NCBI GenBank assembly: GCA_946807835.1
Contig: OX327702.1
Span: 62,001-126,000, forward strand
DNA: 64,000 nt
Source of the DNA: Ailanthus altissimus
Lineage: Eukaryota; Streptophyta; Magnoliopsida; Sapindales; Simaroubaceae
Direction: 5' to 3'
Shown here: positions 1-13,815 of the stretch, in pieces
Layout: each line of letters begins with the position of its first letter
Position numbering within the stretch: position 1 is the stretch's first letter
The notes under the pieces: model-generated
What the model saw: only the letters and a program-made list of their open reading frames with translations
What the model was told of the DNA's origin: nothing
The model's database searches: none
Made by a program: the position numbers and the translations under genes

Positions 1-3000
1 ATCCTGCTGATTTGTGCCCACAAAGTGCCACAAATACAGCTCCAGTAAAGCGTTCACCCTCTCGGTCTGCCCATCCGTTTGTGGGTGAAAGCTGGTGGAA
101 AAGCGAAGCTCCGATCCCATGAGATTGAACAATCCAGTCCAGAATCTCCCCGTAAACCTCGTATCACGATCGCTGACTATCACTCTCGGCAACCCCCAGT
201 ACTTGACGACGTGTTTGAAGAAAAGTTTGGTTGTCTCTTCCGCATTACACTCTTTGGGCGCTGGTATGAAATTCGCATACTTGGAAAACCGATCTACCAC
301 CACAATGATAGTTCCACACCCCTCGAACTTCGGTAAGGCTACAATGAAATCCATAGAGATGCTTTCCCAAGGTCTCTCCGGTATGGGCAGTGGCTCCAGT
401 AGCCCTGCGGGACTCCGCTGCTCAATCTTGTCCTGTTAGCATACAAGACAAGTCTTGACAAACTGTTCTATCTCCTCCCGCATGTGTGGCCAGTGGTAAA
501 CTGTTTCCAATAGGGCGCGTGTGCGCCGCTGGCTTGGATGTCCTGCCCATTTTGTATCGTGACACTCTCTAATGAGGTTACGCCGTAGGTTCTCCCACTT
601 TGGCACATAAATCCGGCGTCCCTTGGTGTAGAGAAGCCCATCTTCTACCCAAAATCGCTGAGTTTTTCCCTCTTGTGCTTGAGTGGCGAGCTGTGTGGCT
701 GCGGGATCATGCTTCATTCCCTCATAAAATAGGCCGAGCAAATCACCTTCCAGCTTGCTGATAGCTGCTAACTCGGCCTTCCGGCTTAAGGCGACCGCCA
801 CCACGTTCACCTTTCCCAGTTTGTACTCGAGCTCATAATCGAACTCCGCCAGAAAGTCCTGCCACCTAGCTTGCTTCGGGCTGAGTTTCTTCTGACTTTG
901 GAAGTAACTCGTTGCTATGTTGTCCGTCATCACTACGAACCTTGCCCTAAGCAGATAATGTCGCCAAGTGCGCAGACAATGGATGACCCCCGTCATCTCC
1001 TTTTCCTGCACCGTATAGCGCCTCTCCGTCTCATTGAGCTTCCGACTTTCATATGCGATCGGATGGTCCTGCTGCATTAATACACCACCAATAGCAAAAT
1101 CAGATGCATCAGTATGTACCTCATACGGTAACAGGTGATTCGGTAATGCTAAGACTGGTTCTTCGATCACTGCTGCCTTTAGTCGATCAAAAGCCCCTTG
1201 GCACTCCTTACTCCACTCCCACGCCTTAGTCTTCTTTAGCAGGTCGGTAAGGGGTGCTGCAGTGGTGGAGTAGCTCTTGATAAACCTGCGATAATAGTTA
1301 ACCAACCCAAGGAAAGACCGCAGCTCGGTAACTTTCGTGGGTGCCTCCCAGTCCACAATGGCATGAATCTTCGCCCTGTCCATCATCAACCTGCCCTCTT
1401 TGATCTTGTGACCCAAAAAGTCTACCTCCGGCTTAGCAAATGAGCACTTCTCCCTCTTCACATACAGCTTATTCTCGCGGAGCACCTTCAAGACAGATTT
1501 CAAGTGTTCCACGTGCTCTTCGAGGGTGTTGTTGTAGATGACGATGTCGTCTAAGTACACGACGACGAACTTGTCAAGAAAAGGCTGGAGTATGTTGTTC
1601 ATCAGTGTGCAGAAAGTGGCTGGCGCGTTGGTGAGGCCAAACGGCATGAGCAGAAACTCAAAGGCCCCATAACGCGTCACACAGGTGGTTTTCGGCTCAT
1701 CGCCCTCGGCTATCCGCACCTGATGGTAACCTGACCGCAAATCCAGCTTCGAGAAATACTTTGCCTGCCCCAACTGATCAAACAAGTCAGCAATTAAAGG
1801 AATGGGATACCTATTTTTGACAGTGACCTTGTTCAGCGCTCGGTAGTCTATGCATAACCGCAATGATCCGTCGTGCTTGCGCTGGAAAAGCACGGGCGCG
1901 CCGTAAGGCGCCTTCGATGTCTGGATAAACCCTGCATCCAGCAACTCCTTGAGCTGCTTCCGCAACTCTGCTAGTTCTGGTGGAGACATTCTGTATGGGG
2001 CTTTAACTGGAGGTTTCGCCCCTGGTTCCAGCTCAATCTCGTGATCAATTGCCAGTCTTTGTGGTAATTTCTGTGGTAGCGCTGCTAGCATCACGTCCTG
2101 GTGCTGCTTGAGCACTTTCGTGATCTCTGCTGGCAGCTCCTCTTCGCCCCCGTACGCCTCATCATCTGCCTCCCATATTGTGGCGAGGTATGTCTCTTCT
2201 CCCCGCTTAGCTCCTTTCTTCAGTTGCATGTCGGACAGGAGAGTAGTGTGGGCGTTGGGCTTGGATTGCCCACCTGTCGGCTTGTTTACTGTCGGCACCA
2301 TGCATGGTCCTCCCTCCAAGATGCATACATAGTTATGTCAGGGAAGTGGCACCCATTAAACTGCCGCAGAAAATTCATACCAAGAACAGCATCAAAATCA
2401 TCGAGAGGGGCTACCGAAAAGTTTACCTTACCGCTCCATTTTTTGAGGCTCATTTCAACTCCACGAATGACCCCGTCCAGTGGCTTGATTGCGGCGTTCA
2501 CAGTCTTGAGGTAGCCAATCCCCTTCTCCACCTTGAGGCCCAAGCGTACTGCTTCCGCATACTTCATAAAGTTGTGCGTAGCTCCAGTATCTACTAGTGC
2601 TTGCGTCCTCTTCCCATTAATGTAGGCTTCAACGTACATTAGCGCCTTTCCTGCCCGCTTGGCATTGAGGGCATTGAGTAACTGGAGACATCCCAATTGT
2701 CCCTGTTCACCCGCTTGCTGAGTCTCCAACATTGCGTTGATAGCCTTCTTCTTTGGACAGTCTTTCACCCAATGATCCCCGTCGCAAAGGAAGCAGCTAG
2801 ATCTCGGCTTTCTCCCGTCGTTGCACTTCTGCTCTCTCCCTGTGGGCGGTTTACCTTTCCCCTCCTTATCCTGCAGAGGATGAGACTCCCTGGTTACCCC
2901 ACCTTTGCTGTGATTGGGCTTCAAATTCTTGGACTTCCCCGCATCACCCTTGCGGTAATCAGTGAGCGTTTTCGCCAATGTGAGGGCGTCGGATATGTTC

Positions 3001-3896
3001 TGCACTCTACGCCGCCTCAGCTCATTGGACGCCCATGTCTGTAACCCATCAAGGAAGTTGAACAGCAAGTCTTCTTCACTCATATTGGGGATCTGCAACA
3101 TCAGCAGAGAGTACTCCTCAACGTACTCGCCAATCGACTTGTTCTGTCTCAACTCCTTTAGACACTTCCTAGCGTCGTGCGCCACATTCTCCGGATAGAA
3201 TTAGCGTTTCAGCTCCTGCTGCAACTCTGTCCAGGTATTGATGGTGCAGGTACCCTTGCGAATCTCCTCGCTCTTCCTACGCCACCACAGAATTGCATGA
3301 TCAGAGAGATATAGGGTCGCGGTGTTTACCTCATCCTCGTCCCGTACGCCTAGGGCGTCGAAGTATCTCTCCATCTGCCAGAAGTAATTGTCGAGCTCCT
3401 TGGCGTTCCGCTTCCCGCTGAACTCCTTGGGCTTAGGAGCATCGACTCTCGGTGTAGACACCGTCACTTGAGCGGCGACAGACCCATTCGCCACCGCCCG
3501 CTTGCACAGCACCACATCCTCCTTGACAGATTTGAGCCCACGGTGTAGCTCCCCTACTTGGGCCTAAATACTGTCCATTGTGGTTAGGACGCTCTCCTGA
3601 AAAGCTTTAATCCAGTCCCGCTGCTTATCGACGTAAGCCTCGATGGATGTGCTGATGAGAGTGCGCAGCTCGTCTCCTTGAGCATCGAGGCCCCCCTCGA
3701 TCTTCTCTACTTGCTGCTCCAGCTCTCCAAGGCGATCTGTTGCCTTCCCGACAGCGCCACTGAGTGCTCTCACCATACCCCCCACATCCTGACCTGGATC
3801 TGCTGATTTCTCGCGAGACGTCAGGCCGTGCTTCTTAGCTTTGGGGTTCCGACCCCTCTCTTCAGTCAAATCTGATGGTGTGCCGTCTTTCTCCAT
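1..3896 (-). pseudogene. gag-pol of chromovirus copy A, disabled
   Basis: Gag starts at the ATG at 3896. The zinc knuckle is near 2760-2800 and the protease DTGA motif near 2590-2605. A long open stretch (2319-436) carries reverse transcriptase with YLDDIV (near 1550), RNase H and the HHCC region of integrase. Integrase core continues open to base 1, including the DGQTERVN region. The frame is broken by stops at 3564-3566, 3201-3203 and 436-438 and by a frameshift near 2290-2330 between protease and reverse transcriptase. Two of the stops are single C-to-T changes from a glutamine codon still present in copy B, and the third (3564-3566) is at a glutamine position too. No functional polyprotein is expected. 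Confidence 0.9.
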
Positions 3897-3907
3897 CTCT
3901 GAACTGA

Positions 3908-3925
3908 ACCTGCTCTGATACCAAC
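3908..3925 (-). other. Primer-binding site, initiator tRNA-Met type
   Basis: Directly inside the 5' LTR the minus strand reads TGGTATCAGAGCAGG, the standard complement of the 3' end of plant initiator tRNA-Met used to prime minus-strand DNA synthesis. It is separated from the LTR by two bases. Confidence 0.9.
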
Positions 3926-4395
3926 TGTCACGGACTGTTTTCGAGACCGTGCGGCCTTAGACGCGTTGCGTGCTAAGTAGCCTAAAAAACCACACAAAGA
4001 GGAGAAAAGAAGCACACCAAGTGTTTGTACGAATGCTCTCTATATTGCTGAAGAGAAAACAAGCTATGAGATGAAAAATACAAGTGAGGGTCTCCCCCTT
4101 TTATAGTTGCAGCCCTATACAATCAATGGCTGAGATCTATTTGATCTAACGGTGTATATACAAGATGGGATAATATTCCTTAGAATATTCTTAAATGCTC
4201 TCCTACCTATTATGAAAGTCTAACTAGGGTTAACTTCCTTAATAAGTTGCGGGTCAAGCCCGGTTCTCCATCCTAACCAGCGGGTCTTCTAGAAGCTCCG
4301 ATCCATGTAGCGCTCCATGGTCTAAAAGGCCTTCAGCAGGCTTAATCGCGCACCAAGTGCTTGAGGAAATGCTTGAGAGCACTTGGGGCGTGACA
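3926..4395 (-). repeat. 5' LTR of chromovirus copy A
   Basis: On the plus strand the repeat starts TGTCACGG and ends GGCGTGACA, so in element orientation it has the TG...CA ends with inverted TGTCAC/GTGACA termini. It aligns over its length with the LTRs at 19935-20402 and 25023-25492 and with the solo LTR at 29597-30076. Confidence 0.93.
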
Positions 4396-5150
4396 CATGG
4401 TTTACCTTATAAAGGGATTGTATGCAAGAACACTATTTATTGGCACTGCTTCTATATTTTGGCAATAAGAATTTATGGTAATAACAAAAGTTAACTTTTT
4501 TTTTATCGTAGGGTTTATGATCGCAAATTAAAGAAACCAAATAAAATATGCACCTATGGGTTGCATTAAAATAACCGTTCAAGCTGCTGCCGGGATTTAT
4601 CATCCAGCATCATGTTGACCACCTAAATAAAGGAACATCTATTTAAATCTCTGAGAATGACTTCCTCTTTAAGTGTCAGCTAATTTCAATGTCATACCAC
4701 CTTTTTTTTTTTCTCTTCCCCAGCACATATTGTTCCTCTAAACTAAGGTCCATGGTTATTAAAACTTATGATGCAATTTTCCAGGTACAAAGCTTGGTGC
4801 CCACTACAAGCTTAGGCCAACAAAGAAGTTGGAATTTTGTAGTGAGCAATTTTCTTCATATCCCCTCATCAGCAAAGCAGACAACACTATGTGATGAACC
4901 TAATAAGCTTAATTTGAACATTAAAGTAAAGTATCCATTATATCATCACATATTAATTACAACAATTGCTTCTAATTTCCAGGTAATATACAGACATGAA
5001 TTCAGGTTATGACATTCTTCATCAATGAATGGAGCAATCCAGAGGGCAACCCAACCTTAAGAGGAGATGCAATAAAGAAGATATGAATAAAGAATAATCA
5101 CTCAACAATTCAATATGCTTTCTGCACAACCCAAGGACACACCTCTCTCA
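4396..5150. other. Spacer and 3' flank of the 15-exon gene
   Basis: No coding sequence was recognised. It should hold the 3' UTR and polyadenylation site of the minus-strand gene whose stop codon is at 5151-5153. An open frame at 4689-5012 on the plus strand has no recognisable domain and is considered chance. Confidence 0.5.
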
Positions 5151-8100
5151 TCATTCCACTTCGGTTGTGGACTGCACTGGCTCAACCACTGGAGGTATGC
5201 AGTCGACCTTGTAGCGCAGGACCTATGCCAGAAAATAAAATAAAATGTCAAAAAGGAACGATGCTGAATACATACCAAGCACAATAGGCCTGAGTTGTTG
5301 ACAAACCCTAGTCAGAAAAGCTAGCCAAAACTAAAACGAGAGCAACGACTTTGGTAGCCAAAGTGAATGCTAATTAACTTCTGTTGCTTCCAATTAACAA
5401 GTTTTCACCAGAAACTTAAATACCAACTTATCAGTTCTAAGAGTTAAAGAACCATTTATTAGGAAAAGGAAATGTTGCTGGTCTTTTAAGCTTATGTAGA
5501 AACAAATGAAGAAAAACTCTCTAATTTCAAGACGGTTGATGACTCGATTGTAGCATGTGCAGGGTAGTATGCATTATTGGTTGTATAATTCCACTTGCAC
5601 TATCATAATGGAAGGAAAAAATATTCCATTACACCCATTTTCTAAATGTGGTTCCTGAACTCCCCTGCATCGCAATCAACCTTGTTTTGTAAGAGTTTGG
5701 TGGTTTGTCAAAAAATAAAAAGCTTTTTTTTCTTAATCCCTCAAACACATTTGAGTACCTTTTTGAAAAAAGTTGAATAGGAATTGTCCCAAACAAGTTT
5801 GTAGTTCCCCACCATGCATGTACAGAAGTTGCCCTGCAGCAAAGCAATGAAATTGATGAGAAATTGTATTTACACTTTAAATAATCGCAAAAGAAACGTT
5901 TGGCAACAGATTCAGCAACTCACTTGATCAGATTCATAACGACGGTAAGGTAATATCAGCTGAGAGATCGTCACCAATGCCCAGTGTGAAACAGGAAAAC
6001 CAGTAAAAGTCAAAGGTAATAGAAGAGGGTAAAGGGGAAAAGTAAGAAAGAATAAAGAAGGAAGATTCAGCAAATATTGAAAGCATAAAAAGGATGAAAA
6101 AACTTCAACTGAAGAAAATCAAATTAAAATGCTAGTAGCATAGACTATCATGGTTCAACTTACAGTTTTCTCTCCAGATAGATTTGTGCACTCCAGACTG
6201 AATCCAATATCCTGACAGCAGTGATGCAATGATCAATACATGAACTACAAAATAATAAATCTTGTACAAATTCAGCCATGAGATCCATTTGATAAAGTTA
6301 ACAGTCACAGTTTACTTTGTAACTAGAACTCTTGTGAGAAAAAGGATATCGTTGCTCTTAAAGATTAAACAACAGAACTATGAGTTCTGCATTTCCTTCA
6401 AAACTTATGTGCATACTAGAGAATTCCTTGGGGATATTTACTTACGAGCAGAACTTTAGTTTTTATGGGAAAGTCTAAGACTATGAAACAGGCATAAAAA
6501 ATTCAGTGGTATGAAGGCATTGAGGAATTGAGAGCTCTACCATAATAACCTGAACGACTTATTGACCTTAGCAGATTTACAGGATTCATGAACCTCTAAA
6601 TTTCTACTCCTCTTTTTATGAATTGTACTGCAATTGAACAGTTCCTTGTATCAAAGCTTTGGTGATTTCTAATATGCTGACAAGCAGGCAGTGCAGATTA
6701 AATTTCTGTATACCTGACTTGAAGCCCCTAAAATAACATCTTGAAGACCAATATTATCAACAAAAAGAAAGCCTTCTTGAATCACATTTGCAGATGAAGG
6801 GGCTTGTTGCAAGTTCGTAGAGGCTATGAATAGGGCAGAGGTGTGCTTGGCAGCAATGACAATGAGCAAATTGATCAATAATTGATACTATGTCTATTTG
6901 TTAGCACCTTCAATCAATTTTTTTATTTTAATTATGAAAGGGGTCAGGTGTTTGTTACTCGAAAGTAAAATAAGCTTCACATGACTTAAACTTCCTAGTT
7001 CTCTAAGCAAAGCCGGGGCAACCATTTCTCTTGCAAGCCCCCATCAAAAATTTTATTGTTCAAGTAAACAACATGAAATTTGAATTCCCTAGTTCACAGG
7101 AGATGTTCCATTTCTCTGCTTAAACAATTAAGACCACTTTAGATGATTACCCATCTTGAACCAGAATACTTGGCTAGACTTTTCTTAATAAAATAACTAG
7201 TACAAGCTAAGCAATATACACTTTCCTAGTATAATACTTAGCTAGCCTTGTCTTAATATGATAACTTATTAACTTATGCCAACTCCATTAATTGAATATT
7301 AAGCCCCACTTCTCTCCTCTTTCCTTTCTCTCTCTTCCCCTTTTCTCTCCCCTTTCCTATTTTTGTTCCACATCTCTAACATAATTACTCTGACATAATT
7401 GTCTTGTATTTCCAATTATCAACTGAACTGTCAAACAATATGCATAAATGCCTACTTATAATGGGCAATCATAACAAAAGCCAAGCAAGACCTACTGCTA
7501 ATAGATAAACTCAACCTCATAATAGAGAGAATCTTAAGCTTCTTAAGACAATAATAACCAAATCCTGAAGTATTAAAAATCCATAAAACAAAACAATAAT
7601 CTAAATAAGCATGATCTCCATTACAATAAGTCTGAACAGGATATCATATTTGATAGTAAATAACAACTAGTACTATAATCTGACCAACTAAACACCCCAA
7701 TTAAGGGTCGGGAACTCAGATGGAAAAAATTTTAGTTAAATAATATACCATGCTCATCTTGCCTTGTACCAATGAGAAGTCCCAAGCAATGTACGAGTTC
7801 ACTGAATCCACAGCAAATGAAACCTAAATGCAATGTAATTAGAAAGTAATAATTCAGTTTAAGCAATATAAAAGAATCTCCAAAGATTGGCAAAAATTAC
7901 TAAAATCACATGTCAAAGAAAATGCAAAAAGATTTTGATTAACCAAGCCAATTTATGGTAAATATTGAACTTGATGATTCCATGTATTCAACCAAATGCA
8001 ACCTATAAATTTCTTCTTTTTTTTCCCCTCAAAATCATCATATACTTCTGAGTATCTCATATGTGTTCGTTCATATACTGCCACACACAGGTAGAAGGGA

Positions 8101-11100
8101 GAGAATGTCATCAAAGTTCTTTCCTTCATGGTGCCTATCTGAAGCAAGGTAATTCTTTTACAGGCTTTATTAAGATTGAAAGGCAGAAATTTACTTTTCT
8201 TAACCATAGTTATTTGCTGCATCTATCAAGTATAAGTTTAATATAAAACCAACTACGTATTTACCAACAAATGCACAGTCATAATCTGTTTCAATTTATT
8301 AACAACAAATGATATCTTGCTGTTCCATTCACAGTATTCATATGATAGAAAATTTGCTAAAAGGCTTGTATGGAAGATTCGGGTCAGCAACTAACATAAA
8401 TACATAATAAGCATTAAAAAAATTACCTCCAAAAGCAAAAATACAAATCTAACAAAAAAATTCAAAAACAAACCTCGTAAGTCTTCCCAGCTGGTATAGT
8501 TATTTCTTTGAACTCATCATTTTTCCTGAGGCAAACAACTAGCACTATTTAAGCTGAAATTATTAATACAGATGTTCAGCCAGAATATAAAACTGACCTT
8601 GTTTCTAGTGCACCTGCAACCTCAGCTGAAATGAAGAAGGGGGAATTCACAAAGACCTCACTGGTACAAACAAACATGCAATTAGTGCATGAAAGCTAAT
8701 AATATGAAGCAACAGCACAAATGTTAACACAGCTGGTCAATTAATGAGAGTTTTCTACAATAAAAATATCCATGTAATATAAATTATGCTACAGGGCAAT
8801 CAGCATAAATGTCATTTATCTCTCTGGAGGGAATGGAATGCTAATTGTTTCAAGCCTCTTGGGTTGGAGTGGATAAAGTTCTATACAAAGTGACAATGTC
8901 ATGATTTTAAGAGTTTAGCTGTAGAATTCTAGTAGGCATTCAATTCTTTCTTTCTGGTTTGAGGGTGGATGGATAACTAAATCCAACACTCATGAATCTG
9001 ATTACATTTTGGACCTTAAACCTCCACTTTCCTAAAAGGAGAATGCCAATGGGACTGATTGGATTATTATATTCAGTTAGTTTGAGCCTTAGATTTGTTT
9101 GGCATTAGGAAGTTTTTGCATTGATTTAGTAGATGATCCCCAATTTGAAGTAGGAATAGCATTCGAAAAATAGGCTTTACAGCAAGTAACAAACTAATTT
9201 AGAACTCTAATTACATTTAATTGATTACAATTTTTTTTCCCTTACTTATCACACACCCCACCCCATCTCTTCCCATACACAAGCAAAAACTATTTTTAAT
9301 CCCCCTCCAACAGTGGTTTACGGGGGATGGCATTCCCATAACTCTTGCTCCATTGCTGATTTCAACTGATTCTTATTAACTTTCTGCATGATTGTACACA
9401 ATTTATGCACATAACCAACCCTTATCAAGCAACATTTATCAATTTAATAGTACTCCCTCTGAACATAATCCTAGCTCAAGTTGCCACACTATTACCAACT
9501 AATCTTAGATAACACTCAAAAGTTTCCTTGCTACTTGGGGAAAAAAACAATCTTTAGTAGCCAAAAGCCATTTATTATAAATCCTAATTCTATCCTTTTC
9601 TTTGTAAACTGCCTCAGGAAAAATGAGAAAAGAAAAAACCCGATTGTCTCAGCCTGCAGATGGCAGACAACCTTACTATAATGACCAATCACTCATGCTA
9701 GGATAGCATATCATGAACTCAGAAAACCAATGCTTTAACAATATAAATTGAGTCATTACTGCCGTCTTATATGAAAACAAATGAAATTTTTATTTTTTAC
9801 TACAAGTTCATGACAGTGGATTTCACTATTTCACTTTGACAACAACAAATATAATGATAAAAGCTTAGCGACAACTTGGTCAGCCAACACAATACAAATA
9901 ACAAATATATACACTTATAAATACAGAAAACAGAACAATACCTAATAAATGTGATGAACCTTTCAAACTCAAAGGTATAAACATCAGCCGCTTGTTCAAG
10001 GACAGCAACATGAACCTTCTTTCTTCTCAATATAAGCATTACCAACAAAGTATTAGAGGCAGAAAAACAGTGAAATACCAAAAAGAAAAAATCTTTGACA
10101 CAAACTTACTACATGCATAACTTAACAAACTGAACAAAATAAGGATTGTAAAACAACTCACATTTTATTAGCATTAAATCTTCCCCAAGATAACAATAGA
10201 AAGAGTCGAATAGAGATCACCATTGCTGTTAGGCTGTATAAAGGGGGTCCATACCGTTGTCGTTGCTCTTCCATGGGCCTTGAATAAGAAGATTTAATTT
10301 CTTGTCATTCAACATAATCAACTTGAAGGATAAAAGCAAACATAACTCTTTGAATAGTTGATTGACAACAAACACTACTTCCAAAACCAGAAAGAACGTA
10401 CCCCTCATCATCATTTATCTGACGAACAAAATCCAGTAAAACCTACACCAAGGAGGAAAAGGAAAGGCATCATATTGTTTACATATATTTGTCCCTGCTT
10501 GAACTGGCAAAACCAAGTACAACCAAATTCTTGATAATAAATCATATTCATCTGTATCATGTTACTGTTAGCCTTCAATTACCTTCACTTGAGAAGGCAT
10601 AACATGTAATAGATCACATAAAGGAACCGTAATTAGTGGAGTTGGTCTAAGCTTTCATTCCGAGCACCTAGTTAGTATCGTTGGTATGTTTTAACAGATC
10701 TCAACTAGTCCAACTCTAAACTTACCTGATCCAGAAAGTTCACTTGGTCTCAATTAACTCTGCCCATAACTTTTGTAATCTATATAAGTAATGTATTAGC
10801 ATAGCTTTAGCGCAATAAAAATATAGTATGTTAGCTGCTTTTAGCACAAGTGCATTCTTATGGCATGCTACTTAGATGCTTAACTTCTTTAACATATGAT
10901 GTCCAAGACGTCTAAGCTCCTTCTTTTTCTGTTTTCTCCTCCAAGGTATGTATTTGCATCCAACCTACACTCCAGCGCCTAATAAAACCTAAATCCTAAA
11001 TGTTGGTTACTAATCAAATCATACTAATCTTACTAAAGGGAAACCAATCTTCCCAAATTACAAACATGGACAAGTAGGTCTAACAAAGCCAATGAAAAGC

Positions 11101-13012
11101 TCAAACTACAACAAGGTCAAGAAAATATACCTGTGGAACTCCTACCAAGTATTTTACAAGTGTTTTGTAGACACCTGTGGCAGAACCTAGTTGAGCTAAT
11201 TGTCTCCTCCTGAAAAGGCAATCAGCAGTTTATGCTATCAGATTATCCACAGTCTTCCTCACAACTGGCAATGGAAAACAAGGAACCTAACCTATCCATT
11301 TGTTGTTTCCAGAGCAATGCATATCTATCACATATACTTCCACCAGCATGAACCAAAGCATCAACTTCTGCTTGCTTGTTTCTCTCTGATCGCTCTCTTT
11401 GTTGCCTGATCAGTGTTCCCCGAAAATCTTGAGGCATGTAGGTCATAACTGCAAGTATAATGAGATAATCTAAATTAAAAGTACACAACTGACAAATACA
11501 TTTATCGATCTTTAGAAATATTCTTGTATGAGTCCAAGGTACTCATGACCAAAGACATTGCTGAAAAGTCAATAGGTTAAGTTGTATGCATAATGTCTCT
11601 GGTAAATATTCCCAATCAAATATATATATATATATAAGAATGCCTTTGGTGGAGAATACATCCAAATTGTGTCAGTTTGGTGCAGTACACTTCATTATAT
11701 TATAATTATCATGATTTTTAATAGAAACAAACGGCTGGTGGAATAAATGAACTGCCTAACTAATTTAGAACATTACTTCACTATCATGCGCCTCTCCACT
11801 ACAGAACAAAAAATTATAAGTTTTAAAATAATCAATGAAGTGTGGGCATCACAAAACTGCAGAAATTTGTCTGGAGTTCTGCAAATCAGGTACCAATATT
11901 GTAAACCCTTAAATCTCCAAAGTTTAACTTATTCTGTTGGCAAGTTCGAGCAGTCTAACAATAAAAAATATATATATCATATTTGAGATTCATTTCACAA
12001 GTGACTCAAATTGCAAGAGCTTCTGTTACCTCAGTTAAGTTGTTGATTAGTAAGACTGATAATTACATAGAACTAACCTGTGTTAAATACACGTTCAGAA
12101 TTTACAGACTGGAAAGACTTCAATGTGTTCAAAGACTTTTGAAATTTTTCACTAAGCTGCCCAAAAACATTGGTTAATTCAACATCATCAGGAGTGGATG
12201 GCTGTTGAAGCTGCAGCAAAAAAATATATATATGAAAAAAGAAGAGGTAAATAATTGATAATTTCAACATTGGCAGGAACTTGTTGATGCAACAGCAGAG
12301 AATGTGCAAGGCAATAATATATCTTACTGCAGCAGGCCAATGTGATCTTTCAAGTAAAAAAAGAATTTCTTCAATATGCTCCCGATTCTTCCACATGTTC
12401 TCATCAATTTTGCGGGGAGGCTGACGGTCAGCTTCTTGTATCAATAAACTGTCATCTACAATAAATGGAGAATAAGAATCTCTAGTCCACTTTTAGCATC
12501 ATTAGTTGTAATGTCTGATGCTCATGCAAAGACTTAAAACACAAATGCATATAATCTGGAAGCAAAATGAACCACTGCTTATGAACAGAACTTTCTTGCT
12601 TGCTGGTTTTTTTTTCTCTCTCTCTCTTTCTATTTAGAAAACTTTGCACAAAGCGAAAAGAAACAAACGACGTCGTGTTACACAGAAAATGAGATTAATA
12701 AACGGGGAAATCAGAGCAAAAGCAAGCACTGAAACAAGTCCAACTGCATTTCAAATTGTCCTAAATCAAAGCGGCAAATACAGCACGGCCTAGGATGTAC
12801 CAAACATTTTTTTTCCCAAAAAAGAGAAAAAGAGAGCTAAAATAGAAAGAACCTTGAGAGGGTGGTGATTCCTGGAGTAAATCGTTAGCAAGAGAGCGAA
12901 TCTGAAAGGAAAGGCGAGAAACGTCATCGGAGAGAGGAGGAAACGAGTACTTGTCATAGTAAGATGCCAAAAAATTCCTGGTTATCGGCACCAGACCCTC
13001 CGTTGATGCCAT
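5151..13012 (-). CDS. Conserved plant protein with GOLD-like C-terminal domain, 15 exons
   Basis: Fifteen exons with GT/AG borders join in phase into a 439-codon frame plus stop: 13012-12853, 12455-12328, 12210-12078, 11448-11292, 11209-11131, 10442-10402, 10278-10162, 10025-9942, 8660-8598, 8525-8474, 7823-7749, 6211-6164, 5959-5924, 5833-5759, 5222-5151. The protein begins MASTEGLVPITRNFLASYYD, has a charged, probably helical N-terminal two thirds (for example RQQRERSERNKQAEVDAL, about residues 155-175), and ends in a beta-rich stretch (about 325-432) with IPAGKTYE, YIAWDF, YKLVWDNSYS and LRYKVD, the pattern of GOLD domains found in p24 and SEC14-like trafficking or lipid-binding proteins. 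No signal peptide, membrane segment or CRAL-TRIO domain is evident. I recognise the protein as a conserved single-copy type plant family but know no assigned function; a trafficking role is inference. Small exons (36-52 bp) are the least certain parts. The acceptor of the 84-bp exon was chosen by phase. Confidence 0.85.
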
Positions 13013-13815
13013 TTATTTTACAGTTACGGGAGATTCCAATTGCAATTGGGATTTGAATTTATCCAACAAAATCTCTTTGATCAGCAACTCTGTTCTGCTC
13101 CACCGAAATTTCAACGCAAAGACGGAGAGAGGAACACAGTTTGATTCACGCCAAATGAAACGAGTCCACACTAGGCCTACGCCTACCGCTTTACCTTCCG
13201 CTGCATTTATTTAATTTGGTATATTCTGTTTGTATATTTTCTCCCCCACACCCACGTCTCTTTCCCTATATTTAACATTTTCCTCGGACCGTTAATCTCA
13301 CTTTCTTTTTCTTATTTTCTTTTCTATTATTCCACCTGCATTTGTTCGTTTTTACCGGTCATAGCGTTACCTCCTCGGCTCCTCGCATGAATTTTCTTTA
13401 TGTTGATTCGAAAAAGAAAAATACAGTTACTTTCCTATTTTTTTTAGTTTTATCTTTTTTATTTTTCAAAATCGACTTCATTTACATTAGAGTGCTATCA
13501 TAGTTTTCAATTCTAAACTCAAATTTCGGTTTCTTCTTTCTCATTTACATTAAGAGTGATATCACAGTTACCAATTCTAAACTCATATTTCTTTCTTTCT
13601 TTTTTTGACAAAATTCTAAACTCATATTTCAATTTTTTATAGTCTCAATTAATATTATATCTATCAATTAAATAGGAAAACAAATAATGGAATTTAGTTA
13701 ATAAATTAAAAAAAATTCACAAATTTATATATCACATCACTTAAAATAAAATAAAAATTAACATGATAAAAAGACGATATTAGATATCCTTTTAACGTAC
13801 GTCTCTAATTTATAG
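13013..13815. other. Promoter-side spacer of the 15-exon gene
   Basis: This is the upstream region of the minus-strand gene starting at 13012. No clear TATA box was identified. Positions 13478-13541 and 13542-13600 are a diverged direct duplication sharing CATTTACATTA and CAATTCTAAACTCA. The rest is AT-rich with no feature seen. Confidence 0.5.

Larger units (their letters stand above)
1..4395 (-). mobile_element. Ty3/gypsy chromovirus copy A, partial (left edge of window)
   Basis: Reading leftward from a 470-bp 5' LTR, this element has a primer-binding site matching initiator tRNA-Met, then gag, a CX2CX3HX4C zinc knuckle, protease, reverse transcriptase, RNase H and integrase in Ty3/gypsy order. 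The window ends inside the integrase core, so the C-terminal part and 3' LTR lie outside. It is closely related to the complete copy at 19935-25492, whose last domain is a chromodomain, so this copy is called a chromovirus by similarity. Only one flank is visible (CATG at 4396-4399), so a target duplication cannot be tested. It lies about 755 bp downstream of the stop codon of the neighbouring 15-exon gene. Confidence 0.95.

Noticed and set aside
4689..5012. 107-codon open frame on the plus strand
   Set aside because: It lies in the presumed 3' UTR and flank of the 15-exon gene, with no domain and a low-complexity start.
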